DNA of 64,000 nt, taken from positions 7,936,001-8,000,000 of the forward strand of contig OX359190.1 of assembly GCA_947172415.1 (NCBI GenBank), read 5' to 3'. This DNA is from Chondrosia reniformis (Eukaryota; Porifera; Demospongiae; Chondrillida; Chondrillidae). The position numbers were made by a program, and so were the translations under genes. Of the stretch, positions 43,181-58,400 are shown in pieces (the stretch's first letter is position 1; every line of letters starts with the position of its first letter). The notes beneath the pieces are model-generated. The model worked only from the letters and a program-made list of their open reading frames with translations. It searched no databases and had not been told where the DNA came from.

Positions 43181-43438
43181 TTTATATCTTTTATTATCAT
43201 AAAAATCTGGCGCCTGTTTGATTACATATTTGCGTGTACGACTTTGTGAAACATGGCGTCGTACGAGTAGGCTCTTACCCACATCCTCTTATCGTGAGTT
43301 GGTACTTTGGAAGGGAAACTTTTGTTATCATACCAAAGGGTCTTTTTCTGACTCATCGTCTTTTAGATTAAGAAGTAATCCGTTTCAAAACTCGGAAAGC
43401 ACTATTCTGAAATTCAAAAGATCGCATACCTAGCGAAT
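43181..43438. promoter_or_regulatory. Divergent promoter region of AMN1 copy and IRF-like gene
   Basis: Interval between a minus-strand ATG (43180) and the plus-strand ATG (43439). It has more CpG than the surroundings and no TATA box in a convincing position. Confidence 0.4.
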
Positions 43439-46400
43439 ATGAGCCTGGATGTGAACTGTTTGAGCCCGCTAACCTACCAAGATTGGATGAAGGGATGGAA
43501 GACCTGGGCAGCAAAGAGAAAGAGAGGAAAATTGGCGCAATTTATTGTTGGACTTTTAGAGGAGCAAAGTGGTGCGAGGTGAGTATGGTGTGGATCTCCG
43601 TTTGTTTTGTTTTATCAGTTTCGGCTACTCAATACACTGATAAAGTATCAAATAAATAAATTTTCATATACTATTAAAAGTTCGTGTAGTAGTGGTATGC
43701 TGATGGTTTAGTAGCAAACATTAATAATGCGGATACGTACGTACAAATGATGATTGGAAATATAAGCCTTTCTTTCTAGTCTTTTTAGTGTACAGCGCTT
43801 GTATATATACTTTTTGTTGATGACTTTATGTTTTCAGGCCCATCCCTAATTAGGTTTTCTACTAGAGATATACCTTATCAAGTGAACACAGGGTTAAGAA
43901 ACCTGCGCTTCTCCCATGCTGTAGTGTTATTTCAATTTAAGATGAAAAACTAAAATATGTGCATATGAGGCCACTTCTCACTCAGGGTTTCTTTGGGGGG
44001 GGAGGGAGGGGAAGCATTTGCCCCTTGAAAATATCTCTTTCTCTCTCTCTCTCTCTCCTACTGGAAAAATCAAATACCCACATAGCAAACAAACATACTA
44101 AAGTTTGTAGGCTATGTCCTCAAAATTGACTGTTGTATTTACCTTTCATGTACATACATATACAATATATACATACGTATATACAAGCGAGCATGCAGAT
44201 AGATGGTTTTCATTCAATCTGAGCAATAAAATACATGATAAAAGCGTTTTGTAGGAATCAAACATTGCACTATTTGTTTAACCTACGTATCTGTTATGCT
44301 CCATCACCAAACATATTCATTATGGTAACAGTAACTCAGTTGTACTTCACCCCCTGCTGTATACATATGTACCTGTGTAACTAACTAATTAAATACAATT
44401 CTAACCCAACTGACTGGAGATACAGCCATTTTATATTGGTTGGTGTACTGAAGAGCGCCCAATGGGTGTGTAATAGTGAGGTTTTAACTAGTAACTAGAA
44501 GTCCGGCGTACACTGTTTTGATGTACAGTTGATGCATTATGTATGTACAGTGGATCTCAAATAATTTATTGATCTGATGCCTGGATAAAAACATTCAAAA
44601 TTTACAGGATGAACTGAAGCCTTTTTTCATATTTTGGCACTTTAGTAATCATGCAATCAATCATGGATGTTCCTATTTCTTATTGCTGTATTTCATACAT
44701 GCAAAGAGCAAAGATAAAGGTTTATTTTACTTATCTTCTGTCTTCTATAAGGTCTTCCTCATTGTCTCTTCTCTCCTACGTATCTCTTACGTATCTCCCT
44801 TCTCTTGGTAAATCTATCAGAGTTCATCTCCTTGAGGCTCAGTATCCAAGGCACCTTAGTCCAGCTCTCCATGACGACATCTTTTCTCACTTATCCAATC
44901 TTCTTATTCCCTCGATATCCCTCGTAGAATTCTCTTTTTGTTTTGGTAAACATCACAATTGACATCCATATGCTACTGTGGGTAGAGCAGTGGCATTCAC
45001 CAGTTTCGTTCGGTTGCCTTTGGTTAGTTCCTTCCTTTTAGCACTACCTAATTACAACTCCAATTGCTTTCAAGATTTTACCCATCAGATAATTCCTAAA
45101 TAAATAGCAGGTATCAACAATCCTTAGTTACAGTTGCTATGGTAATGTTTGTAATGAATTTTGTGAAGGCATTGAAAGCATCATTTAGGAAGAAGTTCAC
45201 GAATGCAAAATGCTTGTTTTAATCACATGAAGGTATTGAATCTAATACATGTAGTTTTGTTATCCCCTTCAAGCAGTAGAGTATAGCAGTTACACTGAAT
45301 GTAAATTCTGAAAGACAAAAATATATTTTTAGGTTTGATTTTCTGTGAGCCCGGCCATCTTTATTGCTAATGTTACACCAGTAGGGTCATATATTCCGTC
45401 AGAAGTGCAGTATCATGGTGCATGATTTTATTTCCTTGTTTTGTTTATACATACGTACGTACATTCCTACCAACTGTTCAACCATAACAGTTGACCAGTT
45501 TGAACAGGTTTACTATGTGAATATGTAGCAGATATGTTGGAAACAAGTATTAGACTATAACTGGAGGAAATGGGAGAAACAAGCTAGCTTTCTAGGTCAA
45601 TACACTCTTGTTTACCTTCTTGTTCACTGGTTTATGTACTATATGTGTGTGTCTTTAGTTGTTTATTTATTTAATTGTATTGCAGTATAATCACTTTAAT
45701 GGTATGTGATGACGTCATTTTACTTTGAGCGGTTTCTATGTAGTTGTCATTTTCTTAATTCCTTGTATTTTTGTATACATACATTCATACGTATATGACA
45801 GTAGTTTCACCCTAGATAGAAAGCCAATATTGGGGAGTAACAATTAATTGGGTGGGCCCTGCTCCATATTTGTAGAGTGATATATACGTACATTTATACC
45901 AGTAGAATAAAAATGAGCAGTACGAATGTTACCGAAAATGAAAAAAAACTTTCTGAAAGTACGTAAATAAAATAATTGGGAAATCTTTTAATGTAAACTT
46001 ATAAATTATAAATATAAATTTAGAAGATGAAGAATTCCAATATCTACATGTGCAATATGTTCCTGATCAAGCCAGATTATAAACTGACAACTGTAATATT
46101 TAATAGACATATATAGTGACTCATGGGCCCTGCTTGGCCTTGTGCTCTTTTTATGTGCATGCGTCACTTTAATAAATGATAAATAAATAAATAAATAAAT
46201 AATAAATAGATATAGTCTGAAGAAAACTGTATCATACCACTCCAGGGATTTAATACATACGAAAAAAAACTACGTATAAATTGTGTTCTTCTCAGATTTG
46301 TAAACACTTTACTCAATCTATATCTTTTATTCTTTCAATTTTACTACTAAATTTTCTGTAGCATGTAATCACATGTACAATAAATACAAAGTGTTTATAA

Positions 46401-49400
46401 TTTATTTATTAATAATGTATACATACGTATGTACATATATGTATGTACAAGGGTTAGGGAGTATAAATATTATTTCACTGCTGCACACTGTGCCTGGTAC
46501 AGATAGGTACAAGTATGCACTTCACCGACCTACGTAATTACCTCTAATACCCTATAATGTAAGTCATGATGTTATGAATAATTTAAACACCATTTTTCAA
46601 CATGCTACATCCGTTCTAGAGGAAAAGGCCTATAGGGAAGTTAAGATATATGTATGTAGGGAACTAAACCTAGTGAAAGGATACAATTGTCTTCTCCTTC
46701 TTCTTCTCCACTGGTCCATGCATTGGGACCCATATTTCTGTGTGCTGCACTGTAGATCAGTGAGGTGTTAGAAATGTTACTTAAAATAGGTTCATTTGTG
46801 TGTGTTTGGGGATGAAGTCTGTTTGTATGAAGACCATTTTAACTGCTGTGTTGAGAGTTTCAACAAAATGGCTGTCTCATTTGTTTGGCTTCTCATATGT
46901 CAGCGTGAAAATATACTTAAGATAGCACATTTATTTAATACAAGATTACAAAATTTGATTATTCCTGATTGTTCAATAATATACAGACATTCTTGTTTTG
47001 ACATGCTTGAGTGCTCTCTCTTTATTAAGATGCATAAATCTTCTATTACGGTCAATGGTTGCCTACGATATTGCAGTCATTATGAAGGTAGTCATTCTAT
47101 TTGGTTAGTCATGCTAATTTGTTGGTTAACGACATGCTAATTTGAGATAATTTGGCGTTATGAGCCTCCTTTTGGCTTCAATTGAGGCGGGTGCTCATTG
47201 TCAGCTCTCCTCGCTGCCAGCTCTCCTCACTGCCAGCTCTCCTCACTGCTGGCTCTCCTCATTGCTGGCTCTCCTCACTGCCGGCTCTCCTCATTGCCAG
47301 CTCTCCTCACTGCCAGCTCTCCTCACTGCCAGCTCTCATTACTGCCAGCTCTCCTCACTGCCAGCTCTCGTCATTGCAGCTGAGAAAATAGTAAAATACA
47401 CTACATATCAGTCACATATTTGTCTGAATGTAACCTGTGACAATGTCATTGACTGTCACTGCCACAGCAAACTGATCCTGAGGATTTGTTACCTTGATTG
47501 TCATATTGGTGGGGACCACATTGTTTATAATTGCAGTAACCTCTGACATACATGCATATGATTACCATTTATGGCATCCTTCAACGACTAGCAGTTGGCC
47601 TGCCATAATACTGCAGGGGAATTTCCCTGCACTATACTGTTTGATAGTTAAGATGTACATACGTACATGTCAGGCCAGGTGGAAGTAGTTTTGAGATGGT
47701 CAGGCTAAAGCCTAATGTTTATTTGCAATTTTTGTTCTCTGCTATTGCAAACACTGTTGAACACTTTAGATCACCTTACGTAGTCCTAGACGAACTAATA
47801 GTAAACAACATCAGTATCAAGAGTTGTATCCACCAATTTTATCCTTTCCACTGAAAATAGCCGTCACAACTGTCTTAAGTTTTACAGTTGCTTAGACATG
47901 CCCTGCCATGATTTGGATTGTGTTTAGTAGGATACACTATCATCCATTCATCCATCAATTGAAACCATATTTAGAAGAGTAGCTTTTCAGGTAAGGCTGT
48001 GGAATTAGGCGGATACTGCTAGCAAATTTCCAGTCCTTCCTGAAAAAGTTGCTCCGGCCATGGCCTGAGCAATCGGACTGGTTCCGCTGGGCCTGCATGT
48101 ACAGTGTTTACTATACAGCCAAAGCACAGGCCCTAATGTCTGCCTAGTGTTACAGTTTTTATTTTTACATGTACTGCATGAAAATGTTTCCATGTGAATA
48201 CCATCTCTACATGCTACTGGATCTTCCATGAAATTTATCACACACGAAATGTTTGTATTTACAGTATATACGTATGTACATTAAGTACTTGTTGAAATCC
48301 TAAAATAGGCAGAAAATTGTTGAAACAAGGTAATGTATGAAGAGCTAAATATACAATGCTATAAAGTGATCTTGAAGGCCAGTGACTGAGATTGAGCTTG
48401 GAAATCTCCTTGGAGGTCATTATTTAAACTTGCTCTGTAACCTCTCCCCTAATCATATTGCTGATGAAGACCTCTGGGTTGAAATGTCCATCTAGCTAAT
48501 GAATTGTATGTTGCTGATGCTCAATAAATCATACCAGTATATGTACATACGTATGTATCTACGTATATTATATGCAGATATATTATTAATACTAGTAATT
48601 CTACTTGTGTCTAGATGGGTTGACATCACAAAGGGGAAGTTTGAGTTGACTGAATGGCACAAGATAGCCCAGGAGTGGTACAAGCAGAAAGCCAGGTCTT
48701 CCCAGACCCAAGATGCACCCTGCATGCTGCGCAAAGGACTCCCTAGGGCCTTCCCACAACTGATAGAGGTCAAAGGGGAAAGTTTAAAGGACGGTACACA
48801 GTACAGGTCTCGAATGTTTCAGTGCTCTGATGAAGTTATTAGAGGTACATACGTACGTCTAAATTAATATGTACAATATTGTACAATGTGAAGGGAGACC
48901 TAATTCATTGCTTGTTTGTTAAAATTGATAATTTGCCTTTCTTCAAAAGGTAAGAAATACCCTGTAGAATGTAAAAGGTGTTGCTATACGTATGTAGTAA
49001 CATAAAGATTTTGAACATTATTAGCAAACAGGTTCTAACTTAAGAAATACAGTTCTGACATATGTTGAATGTATTTGCTTTACTTACGTACATCAACTAC
49101 ATCCCCTACCTTGACAAACCTATTGCTTTCTGGTTTGTTGCATTTGAGCTGATGTAGGTCAACTTCCATTCTTACTTCCTTTGTATTACTCTAGCCTCAT
49201 CTCTTTAATATTCAGATATGTGTCTTGAGGTGCCCTTACGCATACAAATTTACATATACGTATACTGTTTATACATGCGCACAATACTCTTTATCTTGAT
49301 GAGCCTCAGCAACAGAAATTCAGTTAAATGAATGTTTTGACCCGTAGGTCTTCATCAATAATAATTAATTAGGGTATTTTACATGTTACATACATACTGT

Positions 49401-52400
49401 ACGTACGTATATACTTTTAAACATTTTCACTACGTAGCTAGTTTTACCTGTACTCTCTGAAGAGATCATGATAATTCTGTCATTGTTCTTGGGCATCTGG
49501 TTAAGCTTGTGCATATGTATCTATGCACACCACACCTATTTTATACCAGTTGAGAAAGATCTCCGGATCGAAATGTCCAGGAAATTAATTGAATCGTTCA
49601 TTGTGTTATTCCAGTCGCTGCGATTATGCTCAATACCTGTTAATAATCAGTACTCTCTATGCAGCAATGAGCCTTTACAGTATCATACGTATGTGTCATC
49701 ATTCCTGATAAGATTGTTGTTCACCTCTGACTGACTTTGGTCTGTTCTGTGAATTACCTATGTATGTAGAGGTCTATATGGAAGCAACTGGACAGCCAAT
49801 AGCAAACATGAGCAGTAATTCATCCTACACAAATGATGATGATGATGATGAAGGAGACTTTGATATGGTATGACAATTTATACGTATGTACCTATTAATA
49901 CCATTACCACATTTAGCATCCCTGTGAAAGGTATACAGCCTTCTAATGTTCCTAATAAATCAGCTAGATTTACCATTCTTAAGATGAATAAATGGAACTA
50001 AATAATTAAATTTACATTGCATATGAAAGTATTTACTGAAAATCATCTTTTTTTTTCTATTTGTTGTAGAACGAAACAGATGATACGATTGACATTATGT
50101 ATCCCCCCTACCAGTATCAAACATCTCAAGGAATGATTGGTTCTCACTCTATATCCACAGGTAAGCAGGTGTAGACGTGTGTACAGCAGAGGAACTTTGA
50201 CTGGGACGGTACAACTAGTGAAGCCATTTTATAGTTATATTGTGTTATGCAGGTGATGTCACCTTTCCTAGTTACATAGTTCTTTTACATACACTGGAAC
50301 CTGCACAGTCGGAGATCTGAATAATCTTTAATTCTAAGAATGATACTACAACTGTATCATGTTAATGGGAAACTTCTTGGTTACGTATATACGTACATAG
50401 TTTGTTAAAATGTCGTTAATGTCAAAGAGAACTTGTACATAGGTGCACAGAGAAACTACAGGAACCAACAGCTAATCTTGCAGTGATACATTTAAGCCAT
50501 TAAGAAAGGACATTTTAATATGTACGTATTAAAATTTTGGATGAAGGTTTATATTTAGTTAATTTGTTCTCAATAAACTGATAGCCTAGTAGTTCAACCT
50601 TTCTCTTATTCCCTATCAATCTCAGATTGTGCACTCCAATGATGTGTTAGAAAGTTAGAAAGTTAGAAACGACTGATATACGTAGTTTCATATGTGTGGG
50701 TGAATGTATTCATGTGAACCTGTATCCAAGGTTATCAACTCTTACATAATTATTATGACACGTTTTAGACACATATTGGATTATAGTACACTGAAGACAT
50801 ATCATGTACTGTACCTATGTCTGCCAATTCAGGCAAACCTTTCTGGAATCTACCCTAATCTGGAATCTACCCTAATCTGGAATCTACCCTAATCTCGAAT
50901 CTGTAAGGTCTCCTTATTTTTAATTCTCTGAAATGTCACAAGTTCTGATTCATGACCACATTTTTTTCTTGTTTTATCATTTGTCTGCTACTATAAGTCA
51001 TCAGTAGTTGGCCTTTGTTCATGATACTGTGAATCACTTTACCTATGGGTAAATAGGTGTTAAAAGACCACTTCATATTCAATTTGAAACCTGACAGTAA
51101 GCCACAATTATTTAATCATATATATATACGTATATAAAATTTTTACTAATATAACACTTGGTTTCAATATAAATTTTCTATAGCTTTTCTATAGTCCTAT
51201 GGCATTTTATATGCAGACTTTGTCCTCCGTTTTCTACCAAACGGAGACCTAAATAAAAAATCCCTTATTAAAAATGAGTTTTATACCCTAAATGTTATGA
51301 TACTTTGCCCATTCTGTTGCTAGGTCCTTTCCTGGAGCCATATGAATTATTTGTATTATTTATATTAGATTACCTTAGTATATGTATTGTAACTTGTACT
51401 GTATATAGTCTTAGCCCTCTACAAAGGAGCCTATAGGCTAATGGGGGATTTCCCAGCTTAATATGACTGTTGAATGAATTGAATTGAATTGCCATCAATT
51501 TGTGAAAACAGGGAAAAAAGAAATCATTTGGAATATAATCCAGGCCAGCTGGTTTAACTCAGTTACCAGCCTGAGCTATGATTGCCATGGCAACACTCTG
51601 AGCTATGATTGCCATGGCAACACTCTGAGCTATGATTGCCATGGCAACACTCTGAGTTATGATTGCCATGGCAACACTCTGTATGCTTGATAATTATCTG
51701 AAGCTGTTATCTTATCTCATTCTTCAGGTCCATCCCACCCTATGGTATCCCAGAGCAGTTCACAGTTCCCAAATGGGCAGTTCCTTTTGAACAATGTGCA
51801 GGTATGTAAGAGAAGATGAAGAGACTTCAATGTGCTTGACACCTAACACTAGTTGCTAAGTTGTGATATTGATAGGATCAGGCATGCAATAATAATTAAT
51901 AATGTGCTGCCTCAGCATTTATTCTGTCTGTTCTGAATGTTGGAACTGCATATGCTAAAGGTTCTCACAGCATGTGCTAAAGGTTCTCACAGCATGTGCT
52001 AAAGGTTCTCACAGCATGCCTATTCAGTGTACGTACACTAATGCAAGGTCACTCTGTCAGTTGATTGTTTCCAAATCACGTTTGATTCTAAACAAGTAAT
52101 TAGAATAGGACTTCACATTTCTTAGGAGAAGAAAGGAATCAAAGAACTTATATTATATATTATATTATAACTCCATCTATTATCAATATCTTTATTTCAG
52201 AAATTACAAGAACTTTATGTTTTACAATAATTAGAATTGGTGCTACACTGTATTAACCTCTATTATTAAGTGAGTCTCTACTATTCTAGTTCAGCCTTGA
52301 AGTCCTATGAATATGTATGTAACTATATAAACTACTCTCTAATGATGATATTTCATTTTATGCTAATGATCTCTGGTGGTTTGTACCAGAACTAAGATCA

Positions 52401-55400
52401 TTTTCCCATTACAAAAGGATAATGTAAAGACAATTATGTGTTTAAACCCCATGTAGTTAGTTTTATAACAGGTCCTCTGTTCAATTGAAAATGATTCCTT
52501 TTTTGTTCCAAAATGGTGTAATATTATGTAAACAAACACTTGTATGCTTTTGTAGGTAGAATAATAAATTAGTACATCTTAAGTTTTGTGTGTATGATAA
52601 TTTTTATTTTGTATTCCCAATAATATGTATGTTTACAATTGTGCCTGACTATGGAATGAGAACATTAATGTGTATTACTTCTGGTATGTACACTATAGGA
52701 CAGTTTAGGAGTTTTCCCTTTTACATATATCTGTACTTTTTTCATTGTTCCCACAGTAAAGTATTTACCAATCTACCTACGTATAAAGGATATGCTATGT
52801 CTTACAATCCCACATTGGAGCCATTAATACAAATCTTTCCTACTTTTGACTACTTATATACATATACAAAATTTGAATTTTAAAGAGAAGTGTACATGCA
52901 TATGTACGTACGTATATAATTTAACACACCATTCTTCTTACATGCTACATCTACTTTAGAGTAAAGGCCTATAGGGAACTAAATCTAGTGAGAGCTTTGG
53001 ATGAGGATACAAGATTTTTCTACTTCTCTTCTATCTTCTATCTAATGTATTAAGCTACTTACCTAGTGTTGATTGTCTTTCAATGAGCCATTATAGGAGG
53101 ACTACGTCATAAACAATCAAATGTTTGATTCCACCAAATTTTGTTGATTTAATAAATAATATGCATGCTTTATATGCCTCATTTTTAAGCGACTTTGTAA
53201 TGTTAGTTAAGTGTACATACTTGTTGGACCCATAAATCTGTATAGTTGTTCAGGTTTTGTTCTGGAATAGTATAATAGTATAATATAGTATATATAGTAT
53301 AATATAATTAGAATTGTATAATATAGTATAATAGTATAATATAGTATATATAGTATAATATAATTAGAATTAAAAAAATTTTGGTACTACACTGTATTAA
53401 CCTCTATTATTAAGTGAGTCTCTACTATTCTAGTTCAGCCTTGAAGTCCTATGAATACGTATGTATTATATAAACTACTCTCTAATGATGACATTTCATA
53501 TTATGCTAATGATCTCTGGTGGTTTGTACCAGAACTAAGATGCAGTTTCCCATTACAAAAGGATAATATAAAGACAATTATGTGTTTAAACCCCATGTAG
53601 TTAGTTTTATAACAGGTCCTCTGTTCAATTGAAAATGATTCCTTAGCAGTATAATATAGTATATATAGTATAATATAGTATATATAGTATAATATAGTAT
53701 ATATAGTATAATATATGTACGTATATAGTGTGTTGCTTGTGTGCAGTCATATTCACTTGTTTCTTCAAATATGTAGCCGCCGCCGCCCAGTTATCCAGCC
53801 TGGGACAGTCAGGGACAAGACTCCAACATATCCTCTCCTGCCAACATGCACAAGATGCATCATTCTCCTCAGCCAGCTCCTATGAGCAATACAATGCTCA
53901 GTGAGGCTGCCGACAGCCCTCCACAGCAGTATCCTGACAGTCCCTATCACCAGGACACGCCCCCCTATAAGGAGCCACCTCCGATTGTTATGCAAGACTC
54001 ACCTCAGTATGTACCTACTAGTTCAGAGCATATATCGGGAATACATCAAGGTAAGGGCACTCTGTTAAGCCTACCATTTGTAAATCTGGGCACTCTGTTA
54101 AGCCTACCATTTGTAAATCTGGGCACTCTGTTAAGCCTACCATTTGTAAATCTGGGCACTCTGTTAAGCCTACCATTTGTAAATCTGGGCACTCTGTTAA
54201 GCCTACCATTTGTAAATCTGCTGATAATTACATTTAGTTAATGACTTGTACTTTAAGGATCCAGGCTCCATTTTTGTATTTTCACTTTCTTCCATTTACT
54301 GTTAAACTGTTTTCATTGATATTCATTGGCGTGACTTGAAATGAATCAGTAAAAATAGTATTTCCTAAAGGTGTATGTTACCTGTATAAAATTACAAACA
54401 TTCTGTTATATCCCTATTGAAGTTAACCATTGTAAGATATACTCCTGTTATGGGTAATACGTACGTACGTATGTATGAAATACAATAGTGCTCAGTTTCT
54501 AATAGCCCCTGGTGGCTCTTCTAATAGCCTCCGGTGGCCCTTCTAATAGCCTCCGGTGGCCCTTCTAATAGCCCCTGGTGGCCCTTCTAATAGCCCCCAA
54601 TGGCCCTTAATAGCCTCCGCTGGCCTTCTATAGCCTCCGGTGGCCCTTCTAATAGCCTCCGCTGGCCTTCTAATAGCCTCCGCTGGCTTTCTAATAGCCA
54701 TTTGATGGACTTCTGTGTCCCTTTGGAGTATTTGTAACTAGTTGTTAGTCTCTCTAGATAACATGAAAAGGAATTCCTATGGTATATACCTACCTTCATA
54801 TCTCTGACTGATCATGCAGGTTAACCACAAATAAGAAGCTTAATTGAATAAGCTCTATAAAGGTTGCCTAGATACAGTACATATTATTAAATAACATACT
54901 ATGTATAGTTGTCATGGTAACCTTTCAGTTAATTATGTATGTACATATGTGTAGCAGGTCTACGTACCTAATTGCAAGTGATTGTGTTCTAAGAAGTCTT
55001 TTCCCATTTTCCCAAATATTCCATTATAAGGGAAACATAGCAATTTTGTAAAGTCTTTGTTCCTGGAATTGTGCTCTAATACGTTACCCTTGTAATATTT
55101 CCCAAGTTACCGTTTGAACAATGTTATATTCACCAGGTGAAAATGTACCTAATCAATTTGCCACAAGGATATACTGTACATGTGTCCCTATGTGCTGGGT
55201 TGCTCACTGAATAGGAGAATTTCTAAGAACAATGTACATACATAGGAATGTCATCAATATTCTGTACATATCAGGATGTGTAAAGTGATTTCAAAGATAT
55301 TCTCATAGAAATGTGTCCAAAGATCATTTCCTAGTAGTTATGTACCTAGAGAGGTTGAAATCTTAAATTGGTCCCCTAAGTAAGTAGAGATGGGCCAGCT

Positions 55401-58400
55401 ATGGCTATGGTGGAATGTTCATATAATCAGGACACTCTTGGTACCCGGCCAGGTGTCCTTACATATTTCATAGGATTCCCTGTAATTTCATTTTTGTTAT
55501 GGTTAGAGTCAATTCCAATGTTGGTCATCATCTGTTGGTCATCATCTGTTGATCATGATCTGTTGATCATGATCTGTTGATCATCATCTGTTGGTCATCA
55601 TCTGTTGATCATGATCTGTTGATAATCATCTGTTTGTCATCATCTGTTGATCATCATCTGTTTGTCATCATCTGTTTGTCATCATCTGTTGATCATCATC
55701 TGTTGATCATCATCTGTTGATCATCATCTGTTTGTCATCATCTGTTGATCATCATCTGTTTGTCATCACCTGATGGTCTTAATTGCAGGTTACACATGTT
55801 TGTGAGTTATTGATTATTTCTTGTGTTCGTAGTCATAGTAAAGTGATTGTTGAGCATCATAATTAACTAATGTTGCTAATGATCAATTGTATATAATCTA
55901 TTTTCTATATTAGTGAGTGTATAGTATAGTATAGTATATACGTACATACATATGTCACAAGATATCATAATATAATAATGAGTTCAGGTAGTGGTTGTAT
56001 AATGTGTATGCATAGATGTGGGCGGCACAGCCATTCTGAACTTCCAGTAGTGACAGATCCATTCATGTTGAAGTCTAAATGTTCATTAAAACCTTAAAGT
56101 GACCACATGCTGTAAAGTTTCATATTGAGGTCAAAGTTCAGCCATTTAGACCTATTCCATTATCAATGAATAGTTCAGCTCTAATATGATTGCCCAGTTT
56201 TTTTGTATTTTACAGTTTACATGTATTGAATAAAAATCTATTTCCAGTTAAGAGAGTGTGTATCTACAGATGTGTATGTTTGCTATTTCCATTGAAATAT
56301 TCCCTGATTCACTTTGGCAGATCATCCAACCATACTTCAGCTATCACGATATGCCTAAACACGGAAATGGTGTGTTGGTTTAAAGTCGCTTATGCCACTT
56401 CTGTATGGTTAGCCTTATCACATGATCACTGTCTTATTTCGTTACTTCTTCCAGATGTGCTTGTAGCTCTGCCATCCCTACTTCTAAAATCATTTTAAAA
56501 GATTTTTATTTAACTTGTAGATGGTTATACGAGCTATATACATTGAAAGTTCCCCTAAACTTTCAGTACCTTTTCAGTAACACAATGTCTACTGTTTTCT
56601 GTTTATACTGGATTGTGTTGATTGCATAAGCTAAATGGAACTGACCACAGAGTTTGTACTTCTATAATTTATATGTAATTTTATATAGTAGCAGTTTGAA
56701 ATACAATCTTAAACTAATTTGTCAGGAATAAATGTAATGCATAGTTCTGATTATGCAATTTGTGATTCCTACTGTTTGTACATATAACATTGAAGCAATG
56801 GTTATCTTATGCCTGAAGGAGATTAGGTAATAGTATTGCTTCTATCAGTTATAGAATTATAGTTAGGAGACTTATACGTAGGTGTACGTATATAGTACAT
56901 ACATCCAGGGTACATACATCCAGGGTACATACATCCAGGGTACATACATCCAGGGTACATACATCCAGGGTACATACATAGTCTAATAATACATGCTATG
57001 CCTACTCTATAATAAATTAAAAAAGCCTATAAAAATCTAAGATACCATTTTCCTACATGCTATATGTCTATTCTGTAAAAGAGCCTATAGGGGAACTAAA
57101 CCTGAAGAGAGCTTTGGATGAGGATACAGGAGTCTTTTCTTTCTTATTTTCCCTTCTTTCATCTTCTTCTCCACTGGGTCAGACAGCCGTTTCTGGGAAT
57201 TCCACCCTTCATCAGTGATCCTGGGAGTCTTTGTCTTTTCTTTATCTTGTGAATCCACATGTATACAGCTAAATAATTACGTTGGTAGAATTTGAATTTC
57301 AAAGTTCAAAATAAAGTAATGATCTCTAATCAATAGTTTCACTCGGTCTTAAATGTTTCTCACAGAATATTCCTGTAACTTGTGGCATACAGTAGTTTAA
57401 AACCATATAGTGTACTACGTCAGATTAGATTTTAATTGGAGTTACTCTACTTTCACTTCAGAAGTTGTATGAGGAAGTTGAAAACTAGGAGCCCCCCTTT
57501 CATATGTGAACATGTATATAAGTATATAGCTATGTATGTGTGTACTATAAGTATATAGCTATGTATGTGTGTACTATAAGTATATAGCTATGTATGTGTG
57601 TACTATAAGTATATAGCTATGTATGTGTGTACTATAAGTATATAGCTATGTATGTGTGTACTATAAGTATATAGCTATGTATGTGTGTACTATATACTAT
57701 GGTATATAGTACACAGTGAACAGTGGGGTATCACAGCTATGTACTATAGCTGATACCCCAAGGTTTTGCTAACATCTGTACAGTTATATAAATGCTGTAA
57801 GTAAGTATTAAATAGTTTGTTCTGAATGTAACCATAGTAATACAAAGGATCCGCTTGCATTCAGATAGTGAGTGTTTATGTCTATCCTTGTATATTTTCT
57901 GGTGTCTTTTATTACATCTAATCATCTCCTTCAGTGTGAAGAAGACCAGCGGCTTGAGACATTCAAATTTCTGTTTTTTTGAAGTGTTCATTTGCTGATG
58001 CTCAAATATATGTACATATTCAAGATGAACGGAACAATTGGCCTTCACTATTTCGTGTGAACTTATATATGAATGTGAAGGCATCACATTTGAACTGAGT
58101 GCTAATTCTAAAAAACAGGTGGACGTACGTATCTATAGTTCTTGTACAGGTACCTTCTGTTAGTCCAGCTGTTGACTTATAGTGTCATTAGACATCAATC
58201 ACATACGTCCTATTATTATCCACATATTGTTATTGTGTGGGCATTTCATATTTGCACCGTTAATAGGTAACCCTGGCTGAACTACCCATTAGGCTCTTAG
58301 CAACCACCCTACTACTGAGACGTTGCTAGGCACATGTTAGTTCAACCACATGTGATTATATATGATCCATTAGGTTTCCTTGGCGACCAATGGAGACTTT

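Larger units (their letters stand above)
43579..48614. other. First intron of the IRF-like gene
   Basis: A 5-kb intron. It contains a CT tract (44030-44060), a LINE relic (44650-45060), (AAAT)n near 46175, one dispersed-repeat copy and a 16-bp minisatellite (47200-47378). No other exon is supportable. Confidence 0.5.

Noticed and set aside
43218-43433. 71-codon plus-strand ORF just before the IRF-like start
   Set aside because: Lies in the presumed 5' UTR/promoter and has no recognisable domain.
47160-47546. 128-codon plus-strand ORF rich in SSPHCQL repeats
   Set aside because: Caused by the 16-bp minisatellite that is open in all frames.
55515-55775. CRISPR-like array
   Set aside because: Repeats are contiguous 15-bp units without unique spacers, in a eukaryotic intron.
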